A DNA stretch of 64,000 bases from JAGQOZ01 sp041399205 (GTDB taxonomy: Bacteria > Planctomycetota > Planctomycetia > Pirellulales > Pirellulaceae), in contig JAWKTK010000027.1 of assembly GCA_041399205.1 (NCBI GenBank), positions 1-64,000 on the forward strand, in the 5' to 3' direction. Positions within the stretch are counted from its first letter, which is position 1; every line of letters begins with the position of its first letter. The notes under the pieces are model-generated. The model saw only the letters and a list, made by a program, of their open reading frames with translations, was not told the DNA's origin and searched no databases. Below, piece by piece: positions 50,399-61,011 of this stretch. The position numbers and the translations under genes were made by a program.

Positions 50399-51922
50399 TT
50401 GGCTGACTATTGTGACGGTGACGCCAAGATTCTGGCAAAGCTGGCCGTACAATCTCGACGGGTGGCGACGTTTCAAACAATCATGCCCAGTCTGGCAGAA
50501 CATTATGACGGCGACGCAAAACAGTATCTGGAAACATTGCTGAGAAGTCAGCCGGCGACAGATGCGCCTACGGAGGACAGACTGAAGCTGCAAACAGAAC
50601 GTGCTCAGGCTGCCATTATTCTGTCTCGAATCGATGGGACAGAAGATTCGCTGGATGCACTGGCCTTTGATGATGATCCGGAAGCAGCCACTCAGTTTAT
50701 TCATCGAGCGCGTGACCGAAATGTGCCATCGGCCACGTTATTGCAAAGCCTTGATTTTGTTGTGCAACAGCAAGATCGTTGGGCGTCAAAGCGACTTCAC
50801 GACAACTTGTACGCACTGTTACTAACCTTGGGGGAATACCGAGTGGAGGATATCCCTGAATCCAAGCGCGAGTCCATCATCCGGCAAGCGTCGCAATGGT
50901 ACGGTGATCATCCTAGCGCCGCCGTTCACTCGGTTTGTGGTTGGCTGTTACGGCAATGGGGACAAGAGGCCGCAGTGGAAAAGGTTGACCAAACGCCCGT
51001 GCCTTATTCTGCTGACCGCGAGTGGTATACGTTGGCCATTGAGACGACCCCCAAAGCTCCCGACGCACCGTCAGAAGCAAGTGAAGCGATGGAGGCTCAA
51101 ACCGAGTCTGAAGTCGAAATAGGGGATGCGGACAACGTAGACGGAATTGAGCGACACGATACGAAGACAACCATCTACCTGACGTTTTGCGTGATCCCGG
51201 CGGGTGAGTATCGAATCGGAACGGAAGACGATCCTACTGGTGTTGAAGCTGCGCATCTGGTTCGAATTACTCGTCCCTATGCTGTTCTAGACCGTGAAAT
51301 CACGTGGCAGCAATATCGGGCCTGGAACCCAGAATTGGTTCACAAGATTGTGTTGCAGCAACCCCAGATTCAGATTCAGGCGCCGGCTTCCTATTTGAAT
51401 TGGAGTACGGCCGTCGAGTATTGCCAATGGCTTAGCGAACAAGCGGGACTTGACAAACAGCTGGCATATTCTCAGACGGATGGTCTCTATTCCATACACG
51501 TTGATAAGGCAGGGTTTCGGCTACCAACGGAAGCGGAATGGGAAATTGCGGCCCGTGCTAGTTCACGGCAGCGGTTTGCCTTTGGAAATGACGTGACGGT
51601 GTTGCCGAAATACGCTTGGTGTAATCGAAATTCAGCAGACAAGCTGATTCGGACTCCCGTTGCAGCATTGCGGCCCAATCGATTTGGCCTATTCGATGCT
51701 TATGGTGGAATGCTGGAATGGTGCCATGATGGATATCAGCCCTTTTCAAAGGAGATCGCCACTGACCCCATTGGCGCGGATACCTCTGAGCTGCGCATGA
51801 CACGCGGCGGCGCTTGGTCCCTGGATCCAGAATTGGCGGATCGACGTATTCCGCTGGAACCGGAGCCGGTGAGATCGAGAAACGACGTCGGATTCCGAAT
51901 CGTGCAAACAATCTTGGAATAG
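50399..51922 (+). CDS. FGE-sulfatase (SUMF1-like) C-terminal part of the kinase-nSTAND protein
   Basis: The frame is joined to the kinase fragment through 50200-50398, where LAALANLDPTADQW-like sequence (ETRFRAGVALANLDPTADQW) runs in other frames. The first 220 residues are helical repeats (DYCDGDAKILAKLAVQSR), probably extracytoplasmic or a linker. The FGE-sulfatase domain (about 265-507) shows IPAGEYRIGTEDD, ITWQQYRAW, RLPTEAEWEIAAR, GLFDAYGGMLEWCHDGY, MTRGGAWSLD and RNDVGFRIV, the usual landmarks. In such fusions the FGE domain is generally read as a ligand-binding or sensor domain on the far side of the membrane, rather than as a sulfatase activator; that is family knowledge plus inference. 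Confidence 0.8.
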   Translation: MADYCDGDAKILAKLAVQSRRVATFQTIMPSLAEHYDGDAKQYLETLLRSQPATDAPTEDRLKLQTERAQAAIILSRIDGTEDSLDALAFDDDPEAATQFIHRARDRNVPSATLLQSLDFVVQQQDRWASKRLHDNLYALLLTLGEYRVEDIPESKRESIIRQASQWYGDHPSAAVHSVCGWLLRQWGQEAAVEKVDQTPVPYSADREWYTLAIETTPKAPDAPSEASEAMEAQTESEVEIGDADNVDGIERHDTKTTIYLTFCVIPAGEYRIGTEDDPTGVEAAHLVRITRPYAVLDREITWQQYRAWNPELVHKIVLQQPQIQIQAPASYLNWSTAVEYCQWLSEQAGLDKQLAYSQTDGLYSIHVDKAGFRLPTEAEWEIAARASSRQRFAFGNDVTVLPKYAWCNRNSADKLIRTPVAALRPNRFGLFDAYGGMLEWCHDGYQPFSKEIATDPIGADTSELRMTRGGAWSLDPELADRRIPLEPEPVRSRNDVGFRIVQTILE

Positions 51923-51925
51923 GGA

Positions 51926-52465
51926 TCAATTCAAACCGCCGAGCGGCGCAGGACGATCCTGGTTTGCTTTTGGCTTGGCGGGCCAGACTTTGGCTTGATT
52001 AGGCGTTTCTGGATTGCTCCATTCGCCGGTTTCTGGGTCCTTGAATAAATAGTGGACTGTGGGAACTTCAAGTGTTTCGTCGTCGGGCGCAGGAAGGTGA
52101 AATTGGACTTGGTCTGATCCAATCTGGACAACCGCCTTGTCCATACCTGCCTGACGGCTAAGCGTAATTCGTTGTTCACCGCCGATGTCAAAGGTGATTC
52201 GATCGGTTCGTCCAAAGCTGACTAAGTGAATGTGTAGTTCTAGGCGCGGCAGATTTGGCTGACGCCCTTTGATGATAGCCGGTTCGTCATCGCCGATAAT
52301 ATCGTCCAAATTGGATGCGACATTGTCCTGCAATTCAACGTCACTCAAGTCGGTTGCCTGGGCCGATGCGTTGGTTGTCCACAAGGCACTTAGCAAGGTT
52401 ATCACGCCCCCGAAGCAAACAACGCGACGGTATTGAAATACGGTGTTACCAATCGTCAAAATCAT
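51926..52465 (-). CDS. secreted hypothetical protein at the end of the Tad minus arm
   Basis: 179 residues. A signal peptide is visible (FGGVITLLSALWTTNASAQA with an ASA-type cleavage site at about 35). The mature part has an acidic start and an RITFDIGGEQRITLSRQAG beta segment, then a Pro/Lys-rich C-terminus. I do not recognise the family. It converges on the kinase-nSTAND-FGE gene with only 3 bases between the stops, and lies 37 bases downstream of the FHA-like gene, so it is probably the last gene of the Tad minus-strand unit. Confidence 0.7.
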   Translation of the reverse strand: MILTIGNTVFQYRRVVCFGGVITLLSALWTTNASAQATDLSDVELQDNVASNLDDIIGDDEPAIIKGRQPNLPRLELHIHLVSFGRTDRITFDIGGEQRITLSRQAGMDKAVVQIGSDQVQFHLPAPDDETLEVPTVHYLFKDPETGEWSNPETPNQAKVWPAKPKANQDRPAPLGGLN

Positions 52466-52502
52466 GATCTAAGTGCCCTCCCATTTCAGCAGAGCTGTGG
52501 TG

Positions 52503-53266
52503 TTATTGGTTTTCAGCTGTCTTAGGTAACTGTTCTAGGCAGTATTGCCTGACCAAGTCTAAGATATCCCGAATTTCTGGACTGGTATTTTCGCTAGGAT
52601 AGCTGCATTTATCCAGAACTTGGCGAAAATCTTCGGTAGAAGCGATGCCTTTATCCTGCGCAAGAAGCGCGTCTTGATACATTTCCAACAGTATTGCCAT
52701 TTGCGGATGTTGAGCCAGAAAGCGAGTGTCGTAGGCGAACAGCAAGGAACGTTCGCGAAGTTCTGCCATTCCTTTTCGTTCGGAATTCAATGCGGACACC
52801 TGAGTGGCAATTGCATACATGGCGAAAACGATTACGGCCAGGGCCACCAAGTTCCTAGCGTTCCAGGTAAAGCGAGCAGAGTGGTTGAGAACCGACGAGC
52901 CAGAATCCGATGTTGCGCTGCCCGACGGTTTTGAAGGTTTCGATTTCGGTTTGGTATCATTTGCCGACTCCAAGACTGCCTGCACGTTGTTTTCCAGTTG
53001 CAATGATTGACCCACGGGCCATTCAATGGCTTCATCCACAGCGCACTTTTTGCGCCCGACATACAGATCCGCCAGAGTTCGATTGGTCAGTGTGACATGG
53101 CAATCTCGTAGTCGAACCAGGGCGATCACGGCATGGCTGGTGGGAACCCAGATGTGGCAATCGACACCGGCTCTAAGCGACTGATGGCGCGTTCCAGTGG
53201 AACCACATGGTCGTGATGTTCCCCGCCCACAATACGAATCTGGAATTGTTTGGTAGGTCGAATCAT
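52503..53266 (-). CDS. FHA-like domain protein with a membrane helix (one frameshift)
   Basis: The ATG is at 53266 (IRPTKQFQIRIVGGEHH). A frameshift near 53170 separates it from the long open frame 53129-52503. The joined N-terminal region (IWVPTSHAVIALVRLRDCHVTLTNRTLADLYVGRK, given here in two overlapping parts by position 53160-53050) has the strand pattern of an FHA-type domain, which reads phospho-threonine. The residues normally contacting phosphate (RxxS/N) are not clearly all present. A transmembrane helix (LVALAVIVFAMYAIA) follows, then a helical C-terminus. It sits just downstream of tadC on the same strand. Confidence 0.6.
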
Positions 53267-53415
53267 GTTTTAGAACTCCGAGTGATATGACGAATTTAAC
53301 TGTGCCACTTTGACTTGATGCTCGCTACATTATCGTGGTCACGTTCCTTCAGAGTGATATGGCGAATCCTTTCCTACGCTTCCGGGGACTGAATTGATCG
53401 TACAGCGTGGTTCAT

Positions 53416-54348
53416 CTAAAAGATGTTGTGATGGAGTGCCGGTAGTAGGAAAATGGCCAACGTCAAAATCATGCATGCAAATAGGGTGACGGTGATGGGA
53501 AACGCAGTCATTGTTTTCGATTTGTGGATTTGTGCTTCGATCTGTTGCTCTCGCTTGGTTCGCATCGAATCGGCCAACTGCAATAGGGTATCGCTTAACG
53601 GTGCACCTTGTTCAATTGCATCGGCAATCAAAAGGACAATCTCGCTAATGTCGGCGTCACATATACGATTACAAAAATCCCTCAGCGCAGCGTGCTGGCT
53701 TTTTCCTAAGTTAACATCGGAATCGATACGACGTAGTTCTGTTCCCAGCGGATGGTCACCTGTTTCGATGGCAGCGGTCGTTAGTGCCTCTGCAAAGACG
53801 GCTCCCGACTTCATGGCCAAAGCAATCAAATCGATGGCGAATGGAAGACGAGCCTTGATTCTGGTGACTCGCTTTTTGGAAATGGAATGAACCGACTCGA
53901 TTGCTGCCGCCAGCCAGCCGACGAACGTAATCAATCCGATCCAAATGGTGGCTGGATGCCCGAAGACAGGAATCGCCGAAACTGTCGTAACGGTACATAG
54001 TCCAATGGCTTGAACGACGGAGACAGCTAGAAATTCGGCTGGTTTTACTTGCAGCGGATACCCGCCTCGGCTAAGCCCGTTTTCCACTATTTTCTGTAGG
54101 CCGGTGCGGTGCAGGATCGACTGAACCGAGCTTAATTTGTGCAGCAATAGTGCCAATTCGTCAATCAAGGGCTGGCAATAGCGGTACGTCTTACTGCGGT
54201 GGCGCAGTTCCAGCTTTCGTCTACGGTCGTGATCCCATAATTCGGCATTGGCGATTTCGGGATGAGTAATGCGTAACGCCATCACGACGAATAGGGTGAT
54301 GGAAAACCCCATGGCCAAGGAAATCAAAATTGCTTCTACGTACAACAT
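53416..54348 (-). CDS. tadC: TadC-type T2SS/T4P F-domain membrane protein
   Basis: 310 residues from the ATG at 54348, chosen because MLYVEAILISLAMGFSITLF begins with a membrane helix; the upstream ATG would add an unrelated basic stretch. Membrane helices lie at about 4-24, 110-130, 135-155 and 285-306. The T2SSF domain between about 160 and 285 shows LPFAIDLIALAMKSG, FAEALTTAA, LGTELRRIDSDVNLG and QGAPLSDTLLQLAD, typical of the TadC half of the inner-membrane platform for Tad/Flp pilus assembly. It lies 34 bases after tadB. Confidence 0.88.
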   Translation of the reverse strand: MLYVEAILISLAMGFSITLFVVMALRITHPEIANAELWDHDRRRKLELRHRSKTYRYCQPLIDELALLLHKLSSVQSILHRTGLQKIVENGLSRGGYPLQVKPAEFLAVSVVQAIGLCTVTTVSAIPVFGHPATIWIGLITFVGWLAAAIESVHSISKKRVTRIKARLPFAIDLIALAMKSGAVFAEALTTAAIETGDHPLGTELRRIDSDVNLGKSQHAALRDFCNRICDADISEIVLLIADAIEQGAPLSDTLLQLADSMRTKREQQIEAQIHKSKTMTAFPITVTLFACMILTLAIFLLPALHHNIF

Positions 54349-54382
54349 GGTGGCAGATCCGGTGAGACAAAAACGAATAGCA

Positions 54383-55231
54383 TTATGTTTCCATGTGGAT
54401 GATTTTTTCAAACCATCGATGGGCGGCAAAAATCATTGCTGTAACGATTGCCAAGACTAAATGCCCCTGTGGCGTGGTTAGAATTGCGATTACGCCGTCA
54501 GGGGAAAGCTGATGCATGAGAGCCAGGAAGCCAACAGGGAAAAAAAGTGCCATAATGATGAATGCACGACGCTCCGCAGCTGTTTCTGTCTCCATTTTCT
54601 GTTCCAACCGCTGATGCTCTTTCAGGCTACGGCTGATTCGTTGCAATGCCTGTGTCTTGTCACCTCCTTTTTCGTGTAACGTTTTCAGCGCCACCGCAAA
54701 CAATGTGAACGGCTCCAGGTTGAGTCGTTTGGCAACATTATCGATGGCCACTGACAGGTCGATTCCCAGGTCAACTTGAGTGACGATGCGTTGGAGTTCG
54801 CGACGCAAGGGAAAAGGTGTCGCCTGACTGACTTCCGCCATACAGTCGCGAAGACCTTTCGCAGAATGAGCGCCGTTGCCAATACTGATGCTGGCAACCA
54901 CAAGTTGGTCTCGCAGCTTCCTGCGCCGTAAGTGTGTCCATTTTTGGATGGCGATAACGGGCCAGGTGTAGGCGACACCAACGACGACGACGCCCAACAC
55001 GCTTCTTTTCGCTATAAACACAAGTGCTATGACCAACATCGCGACACCCCAGATGCGCAGCCCATATCTAACGACCTCCAGATTGGCTCCCACGGCAGAC
55101 GCGCCCGGCAGACTGCGTTTGATTCTTTGCATTGCCAATTCGTCCCATAGGGGAACCAAATGGTACGTGCCAAGGACGGTAGCAGCAAACCAGAGCAGAG
55201 ACAGCATGATATTGGGTAGGGTCATGTTCAT
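54383..55231 (-). CDS. tadB: TadB-type T2SS/T4P F-domain membrane protein
   Basis: 282 residues from the ATG at 55231 (MNMTLPNIMLSLLWFAATVLG), the first point where a membrane helix begins. Pairs of helices flank the T2SSF domain with LRDQLVVASISIGNGAHSAKG, LRRELQRIVTQVDLG, LEPFTLFAVALKTLHEKGG and RRAFIIMALFFPVGF. This is the TadB component that, with TadC, forms the platform on which the CpaF/TadA ATPase acts. Intact. The gap to the upstream cpaF stop is about 300 bases, longer than usual inside a tad operon. Confidence 0.88.
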   Translation of the reverse strand: MNMTLPNIMLSLLWFAATVLGTYHLVPLWDELAMQRIKRSLPGASAVGANLEVVRYGLRIWGVAMLVIALVFIAKRSVLGVVVVGVAYTWPVIAIQKWTHLRRRKLRDQLVVASISIGNGAHSAKGLRDCMAEVSQATPFPLRRELQRIVTQVDLGIDLSVAIDNVAKRLNLEPFTLFAVALKTLHEKGGDKTQALQRISRSLKEHQRLEQKMETETAAERRAFIIMALFFPVGFLALMHQLSPDGVIAILTTPQGHLVLAIVTAMIFAAHRWFEKIIHMET

Positions 55232-55303
55232 TGCCGGTGTCCACTTGAACTGAGATTTTGCAAAACGGTTCGTGACGCTCGAAAAATTACTGTCCGGTAC
55301 CAT

Positions 55304-55537
55304 TTGGGCGTCAAGCCGACGATGATAGCCCCATCTTTTTTACCTGCGGTTAGCACCGTGTAGTTTGCTTCCTTCTCGAACGATCCTTAATACATCCAAA
55401 AACTGATTTGGACTCTCAGACAAGTTGCCATTGAAGGGCAATAGCGGACATTTCAAATGACCAGTCGCATGAAACGGACCGAAACCTCGCATTCTATCTC
55501 GCTTGAGGATTGTACGACCGTTATTGGACTAGTTTCG
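55304..55537. other. gap between cpaF and tadB
   Basis: About 230 bases between genes of the same direction with no recognisable gene. It may carry a separate promoter for tadBC or be a damaged small gene. Nothing specific was identified. Confidence 0.35.
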
Positions 55538-57235
55538 CTAGTTCGCAAAGAACACCGACAGATCCAATAGGTTTTGGTCTTGAAGTTCGTGGATGTAGCT
55601 AGGCAGGTAGCCCGTGGGGACGGCCAGCGAGTCCTGCCGATTTGGTCTTATTCGGAACAATTCTTTCAGGCGAACGCGACGACGAATAGGATCGAAATCG
55701 ACTACTTCCGTGACATGCGAAACAACTCGACGTCGACCAATTCGCTGTAGCTGCACAATCAGATCAACAGCAGACGAAATCTGCCGATGGATCGATTCGA
55801 CGGGCAAATCGGCGGCCATACCTACCAGAACCTCCAGTCGCAACGGTACGTCCTCGGGGCTGTTGGCGTGCAGTGTCGTCATCGAACCATCGTGGCCGGT
55901 GTTCATCGGGCTTCGCAGCATGTCCAAGCGCTTCGGGCCCTCGGTATCTTCACCCACCACAATTCGGTCGGGCCGCATGCGAAGTGCATTGCGTACTAGC
56001 GCTTGAATTGTGTATTCACCCTTTCCTTCGGCGTTGGCTCGTTTGGTTTTCATGCTCACGACATGCGAGTTCTTGAGTTGTAATTCGGCTGTATCTTCAA
56101 TGGTGACAATGCGTTCACGGTCTGGAATGTATTCGCTCAGGCAATTCAGTAAGGTTGTCTTTCCTGAGCCGGTCCCGCTGTCAATGATGATGTTTCGCTT
56201 CGACAGAAGCCTTCAAGAACAATGCCACCGATTCATATGGCGGACCGATCTGAAGTCCTGCGTGCTGAGAGATTCTGGGCAAGCGGTGTTGCCGTGTGTT
56301 GTACCAGATCCGTGATGCGCAATGGTCGTTCCGGAAAATGGCGGATTGTCAGCGCAGGACCGTTGCTGCAATGGGAGCAATTACCGTATCTGCTCGGCTA
56401 CCATCCGTCAATCTGGTATCGACTAGCGGGACCAGTCGTGCTCAATGCTCGCACCATCAATGTTGACACGCTGAATGACTGACTTGCCGTTTGGTTATCA
56501 GGAAAACGACGCCCAGTTTTTTGCAGAGCCGCCGTCTTTCTCTGACATAGATCTTGTCTGCTCCTACCAGCATGATTTCACTGATGGACGGCAAGCGTAA
56601 CAAGTCTTCCACCGGTCCATAGCCAAACACCATATCTTTGACTTGTTTCGAGTCCTCGCAGCGCGACAGAGCTTGACTTCTGAAATAAAAGTCAGCTTTG
56701 TCCATCCAAAAGGAATCAAAGCCCTTTCGACGGCATCCAGTTGTTGCGTCAAATAGCTTTGATGCGGCTGCGCATTGATTCGAAGTTGGTCTGACAGATG
56801 CCAGCGTATATCCAGCCTTGCTTCAAAATCGGGTTGCTCCGTAGCCAGAGTGCTCCAAATCGGATATGGTTGGCGCAAGTAAGCCGGATTCGTCACTGGT
56901 ATTGCGGTCATCTGTGTGACGGACAGCGGGTGCTTCTTCTTCAATGAATGCCTGAATCAACAATTGCAGGACGGTCTTTATTAGGTGCTGGACCAAATGT
57001 GATTGCTCCAGAATGCCGTGGTTACGAGCGATACTTTCAATATCATTTTCGATTCGCCGCAGAGCCTTTGCGTCATAGCGAGCGTTTTCGACAAAACTTT
57101 GTCGGTATTCAAAACCAAGTCTTGATGAACACGAAGAACAAATTCCGCTGTTTGCTGTTCTGATTGGCTGTTCGCGTTTCTGGATTTCTTGAGTAGTGGC
57201 AAACGCAAAAACGAATTACGGTGGTATTGAAACAA
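55538..57235 (-). pseudogene. cpaF: CpaF/TadA pilus-assembly ATPase, frameshifted
   Basis: The C-terminal 225 codons (55538 to about 56212) are open and include Walker A SGTGSGKTT (about 56150-56180), the Asp box region IVTIEDTAELQLKNSH, MRPDRIVVGE, and TGHDGSMTTLHANSP with the His box. Upstream pieces in other frames fit the same protein: LTIRHFPERPLRITDLV (about 56300-56350), YGPVEDLLRLPSISEIMLVGADKIYV (56540-56625, partly quoted) and an N-terminal helical part to 57235. At least five breaks occur in 1.1 kb. In a working locus this hexameric ATPase powers Tad/Flp pilus extension at the inner membrane. Confidence 0.75.
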
Positions 57236-57602
57236 CAGAAGGTCCGATAGAAACGGATTCGCCTACTTCGTAAACGCACACTGCTGATTGTACAGCTTGT
57301 CGGCTAACAGCGTCACCTCCCAATCCGTGCCGACCGATGAAAACGTAAGGCAACTTCGGGAAGCAAGGTGCTGGCAACTGAATGTCCGTCAAAGGTGGGC
57401 CAGCACAACGGTCACTTCTGGTACTCTCGGCAGGAATATTATGCCACCGAAGCTACCAGTTCAAATTCGACCAAAATCGAATTTCATCGGACATCTCGTG
57501 AGTCGCTTCTTGAAAAACCCAAATCAACGAAAGTGATTACCCCTCGCTAGCAATCATCGCCCAATGCGACGTTGGCTACCTTTGGTGCTACAATTCAGTA
57601 TT
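57236..57602. other. unresolved region upstream of cpaF
   Basis: About 370 bases between two broken minus-strand genes. Short minus-strand pieces such as HEMSDEIRFWSNL are seen, but no domain can be assigned. It could be the start of cpaF or a damaged cpaE/tadZ-like or other small gene. Confidence 0.3.
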
Positions 57603-58196
57603 CTATAGACAGCGTAAGGTGTTCTTCTTTAACTGGTTGATCAGTGCCCGGTCTTGGTCGCTGACGTATTCGGTGTTTTTCTGGAATTCAACGGACAAGC
57701 GATAGACAGATTCCGGCTTCGCCATCAACCTGAATAGTGTCGACGGCGTAGGCAATGATGTTCCCGGCCAATTTATGTTTCATTTCATCGCAACGCAGAA
57801 CCACAGGATGTTCCGGTGGTTTAATCTCGCCCAGAGGCTGGTCCCAATGGAACCGAAAGGACTCATAACCATCTTGCGGATCCCTGGCAATTCCACGTGC
57901 AAAGAAATCTTGTGTCAGCACCATATCGCCTTCTTCAAACGACGTTTCGGTCGGCGATTTAGTATGGATCCGAGTTCGGTGTGACTGGGTACCAATGCGT
58001 TCCCCGCTTGTTTTCGAATTGGCATTATGGATTTTGGCAGGCCGAAAGTCCTGCAACGTGACCTTCTGCGCGGCGACGGCTCGAGCCAACTGGGCGTACC
58101 AGTTTCCCGAAATTGGTAATTAATCCAGACCATATTTCCCATCATCGCACCGGCGCCCATGAGCAACGGTATGCCCATCCTTACCCAGCTTGTCAT
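57603..58196 (-). pseudogene. membrane-anchored protein of the Tad locus, frameshifted (CpaB/RcpC position)
   Basis: It starts MTSWVRMGIPLLMGAGAMM, a single N-terminal membrane helix. The reading then shifts to ARAVAAQKVTLQDF, then GDMVLTQDFFARGIA, and finally SVEFQKNTEYVSDQDRALINQL with a stop at 57603. The first gene of this arm and its topology (one helix plus a periplasmic part of about 170 residues) would fit CpaB/RcpC, but the SAF-type strands are not clear, so no symbol is given. Confidence 0.45.
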
Positions 58197-58387
58197 TTTT
58201 CTACACCTTTCTGCATGGTTCGTTTGCCGCTGGTAGTCCTGTTCGCTTTTGCGTCAAACTTCGACATCAGCTAGCGGTTCTATTTGAAAACAGATACGAA
58301 CTTGATTAATTCTCGCTGATTTCTAAAGTCCTCCCCAACGCAGTACAGAAAAGCCAACTGACTCTCTTGTTTTTGCGAACTGGTTTT
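58197..58387. promoter_or_regulatory. divergent promoter region of the two Tad arms
   Basis: 191 bases between divergent starts (58196 minus, 58388 plus). It should contain promoters for both arms. No convincing -35/-10 pair or operator palindrome could be picked out by eye. Confidence 0.4.
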
Positions 58388-60356
58388 ATGAATCGAAACC
58401 CTTTCTTTACCCAGGCTTTTGGGCTGTGCTGGGTTGTTTCTGGCTTCTATCTCGCAGTTGCAAGGTTTAGCCAAGGCGCGAATCGATCGACGACGAAGCA
58501 CTCGATTCCGCAGTCTTGGGAACGCGCTACGCCTGAGTTGGGTTAAGCTGACCGAGTCGGGCAGGCGAATTGGAATCAGTAATGGTCGCGCGAATCGCCC
58601 CGCCCAACAGGTAAGTGGTCGTTCACTGCAAACAAAATCATTTGCGGTCACTGGACTGGTCCAGAATTCGCCGACTGAAGTGCAGCGGCCACGTCAGACA
58701 ACCGGAACAACCACGGCTCCGTACTGAGCATCGTCCAGACGCGTTCTGGCTCCGATAGCTCGTCGCCCTGACGTGATTCCGGTGAATGCGATGGTAGCAG
58801 CTTCCCGAACCATTTCCAACGATAGAGAAATCGAATTCAACGGAAGTTAGTATCTGAAGTTTTTGGACACGCTGGCAGCCAAGCTACCGGACTAAACGGT
58901 CGCGTCGCAGCGGGCATTTGCGGCAGCCGGTTTCATTGAAAGCCCGGAAACATTTCACCTATGGACGCTGCAGCACTGCGGACGCCAATGGGCTCTGGAT
59001 CCGACAGAATCGAAAGACGGAACATCCAGTTTTTCTTTATACGAATGCAGAAAGGGAGCACGCGCCATTGGACATCGAGACCTTAGAAAGTGAAATCAAC
59101 ACCGCATTTCCAGACAGCAACGTTCAGCTGTCTACAATTGGGAACGATTGTTGTCACAGGTATAGCGATTGACACATTAGAAGTTGAACAAATCCTGAAA
59201 ACGGTTGCCGCCAACAGGTTACAAGCGACCAAACAACGTCAAGCCCGAATTCTCAACTGGGGTTTCAGCTTTCGCGGTCCGCATTTGGACTAGATGGAAG
59301 TCAATCGGCGTTGGGGATCAATGGCGAAGTGTTCGCCCAGGCCATTGCGCCCGGCGGAAGAGAACGTTATCAATTTGCTGGAAAGTACCCGGTGCACAAC
59401 AGGTTACGCTTCGAGTCATTGTGGCCGAAGTCAAGAGAAACGCCGCGGAACATTGGGTTGAACTTTCAAGGAATGACAACTGGGACAAGGCCTGTTTCCG
59501 CTCGCTGGTAATGCTGAAGTGACGCAAAACACTTTTTCTGTTCCCTACTCAGGATTCCAACATCCCAGTTTCGCTGGACAGTGGCCAAGTCCAACTGGCG
59601 ACTGGGCAAGTTGCGAGAACTATCGTTGGCCAGGACAATGAGTCAACCAAGCCTGACTGCATTGAATGGTCAGACGGCCAGCTTTCCTTGCGGAGTGGCA
59701 GTTTCCAGTGCCTGTCGTAACGGGCTTCACCAATTCGGGATTGTAAGGCGTCTCTCTGTACCGTTTGGCTGTCAGTTGAGCTTTACGCCTTTAATTATCG
59801 ATCGGAATCGTATTCGACTCACACTGGCCGGTGAACTGAGCACTCGAGACGCATCATCAGCGGGAACGCAAGTCGGTGTGACGCCAATCTGGCGGGACGA
59901 ACATCAAAGACATTAATACTCGGAACTTTGAAACGACAGTCGAACTCAAAAATGGTCAAACGTTTGCGATTGCTGGTCTCATTTCCGCTGGATATCAAGC
60001 CCAGGGTAATCGTACCCTGGCTAGGTGACCTTCCTGTCAGAAGACTTGCCGCCAGCGACGGCGGTCCATGACGAAACAGAATTCGGTGATCCATCAAGAC
60101 CGGAACTGGTAGACGGTATCGATCTGCACTTCAGCAGCCTCCGCTACCAGGCGTGGATGGCCTGAACCAGACGATGTCGAGTTTTTCGTTCATGGCCAAT
60201 TGGAAAGTCAGGTACGCCGAAGACTACCGCAGTTCGGTTCGTACCGACTTTCATCGTCAAACGTCTGCTCGGTCTACTCGTGAAAACCTATTAATTGGTC
60301 CGGTCGGCTATTCCGATGACGCAGAATGCATTTCGTCCGAGTCGTTTCATCCTTAA
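58388..60356 (+). pseudogene. rcpA: Tad pilus secretin (RcpA/CpaC type), frameshifted
   Basis: Starts MNRNPFFTQAFGLCWVVSGFYL with a signal-like helix. After breaks, the BON-like region reads NVQLSTIGTIVVTGIAIDTLEVEQIL (59100-59190, part quoted). The secretin N-domain motif VPGAQQVTLRVIVAEVKRNAA is at 59385-59450. The secretin core is in pieces: LTALNGQTASF, VPFGCQLSFTPLIIDRNRIRLTLAGE, TVELKNGQTFAIAGLI, then the end VDGIDLHFSSL and ENLLIGPVGYSDD. Total length of about 656 codons fits the family. It would form the outer-membrane pore for the pilus. At least eight breaks. Confidence 0.75.
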
Positions 60357-60364
60357 GGAATCAT

Positions 60365-61011
60365 ATGACTCTGAAAAAAATCAGTTCGTGCCTGTGATGC
60401 TTCTGTTGGGCTGCTCTTTGGGCTGTGCGTCGCGACGTCCAGTCGATTTCCTCTGGTTCTTAAAAGGACCATTGGGGCTTCGTGCGATCCTGAATGCTCA
60501 GCAAGCCGCGAATGCAATTCCATTGAACCAAACCATATACTTAGCTGATCAAGGCGATGGTGGAACGCAACTGTCTCCTCACAAAGCTAGACTGCGTGAA
60601 TCAACGCTACAGAATGGCCAGAACGTCTCTGGAACTTGGTATTTGGAAGCCAGCGATCAGTTCTCTCTGGATGAACAACGAAAATTGGCACCAGAATACC
60701 TAGAACGTCTCGGCTTCGTTCTATTCTCTTCGATGCCATCCTAGTCACGCCGATTCGAAATAGCCTGCGTTCGGACGGCATTGAACAAGCCAATCAAAAT
60801 GCCCGTCGCGGCGCCGGATTGGGAAATGCACCGGGACCAGAGGACGCCAAGATGCGTATAGCGGTGGACTTCAAGGTGGAATGCGAACCGGCTATATTCG
60901 CCATTCTAAGCCAAAAAAGGCGTACCAGCAGATGATCTGATCTACATACTGCAACCGTCTTTGATCTTGATTGCATTATTCTTGGTGCTCATGCCGGGTG
61001 TCATTCCGTGA
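60365..61011 (+). pseudogene. lipoprotein of the Tad locus, frameshifted
   Basis: The ATG at 60365 has AAGGA 5 bases upstream and follows the secretin stop by 8 bases. After an early break the reading is LLLGCSLGCASRRPVDF, a lipobox-like LGCS with a Cys that could be lipidated. The middle (LNQTIYLADQGDGGTQLS, LDEQRKLAPEYLERLGF) and later ILVTPIRNSLRSDGIEQANQNARRG are in different frames. The end is a membrane helix (LILIALFLVLMPGVIP). I do not recognise the family. It overlaps the next gene by 4 bases (GTGA). Confidence 0.5.

Noticed and set aside
50399..51922. FGE part as an active sulfatase-activating enzyme gene
   Set aside because: Its reading joins the upstream kinase-nSTAND frame and no sulfatase gene is nearby; a sensor or binding role in a fusion is more likely.
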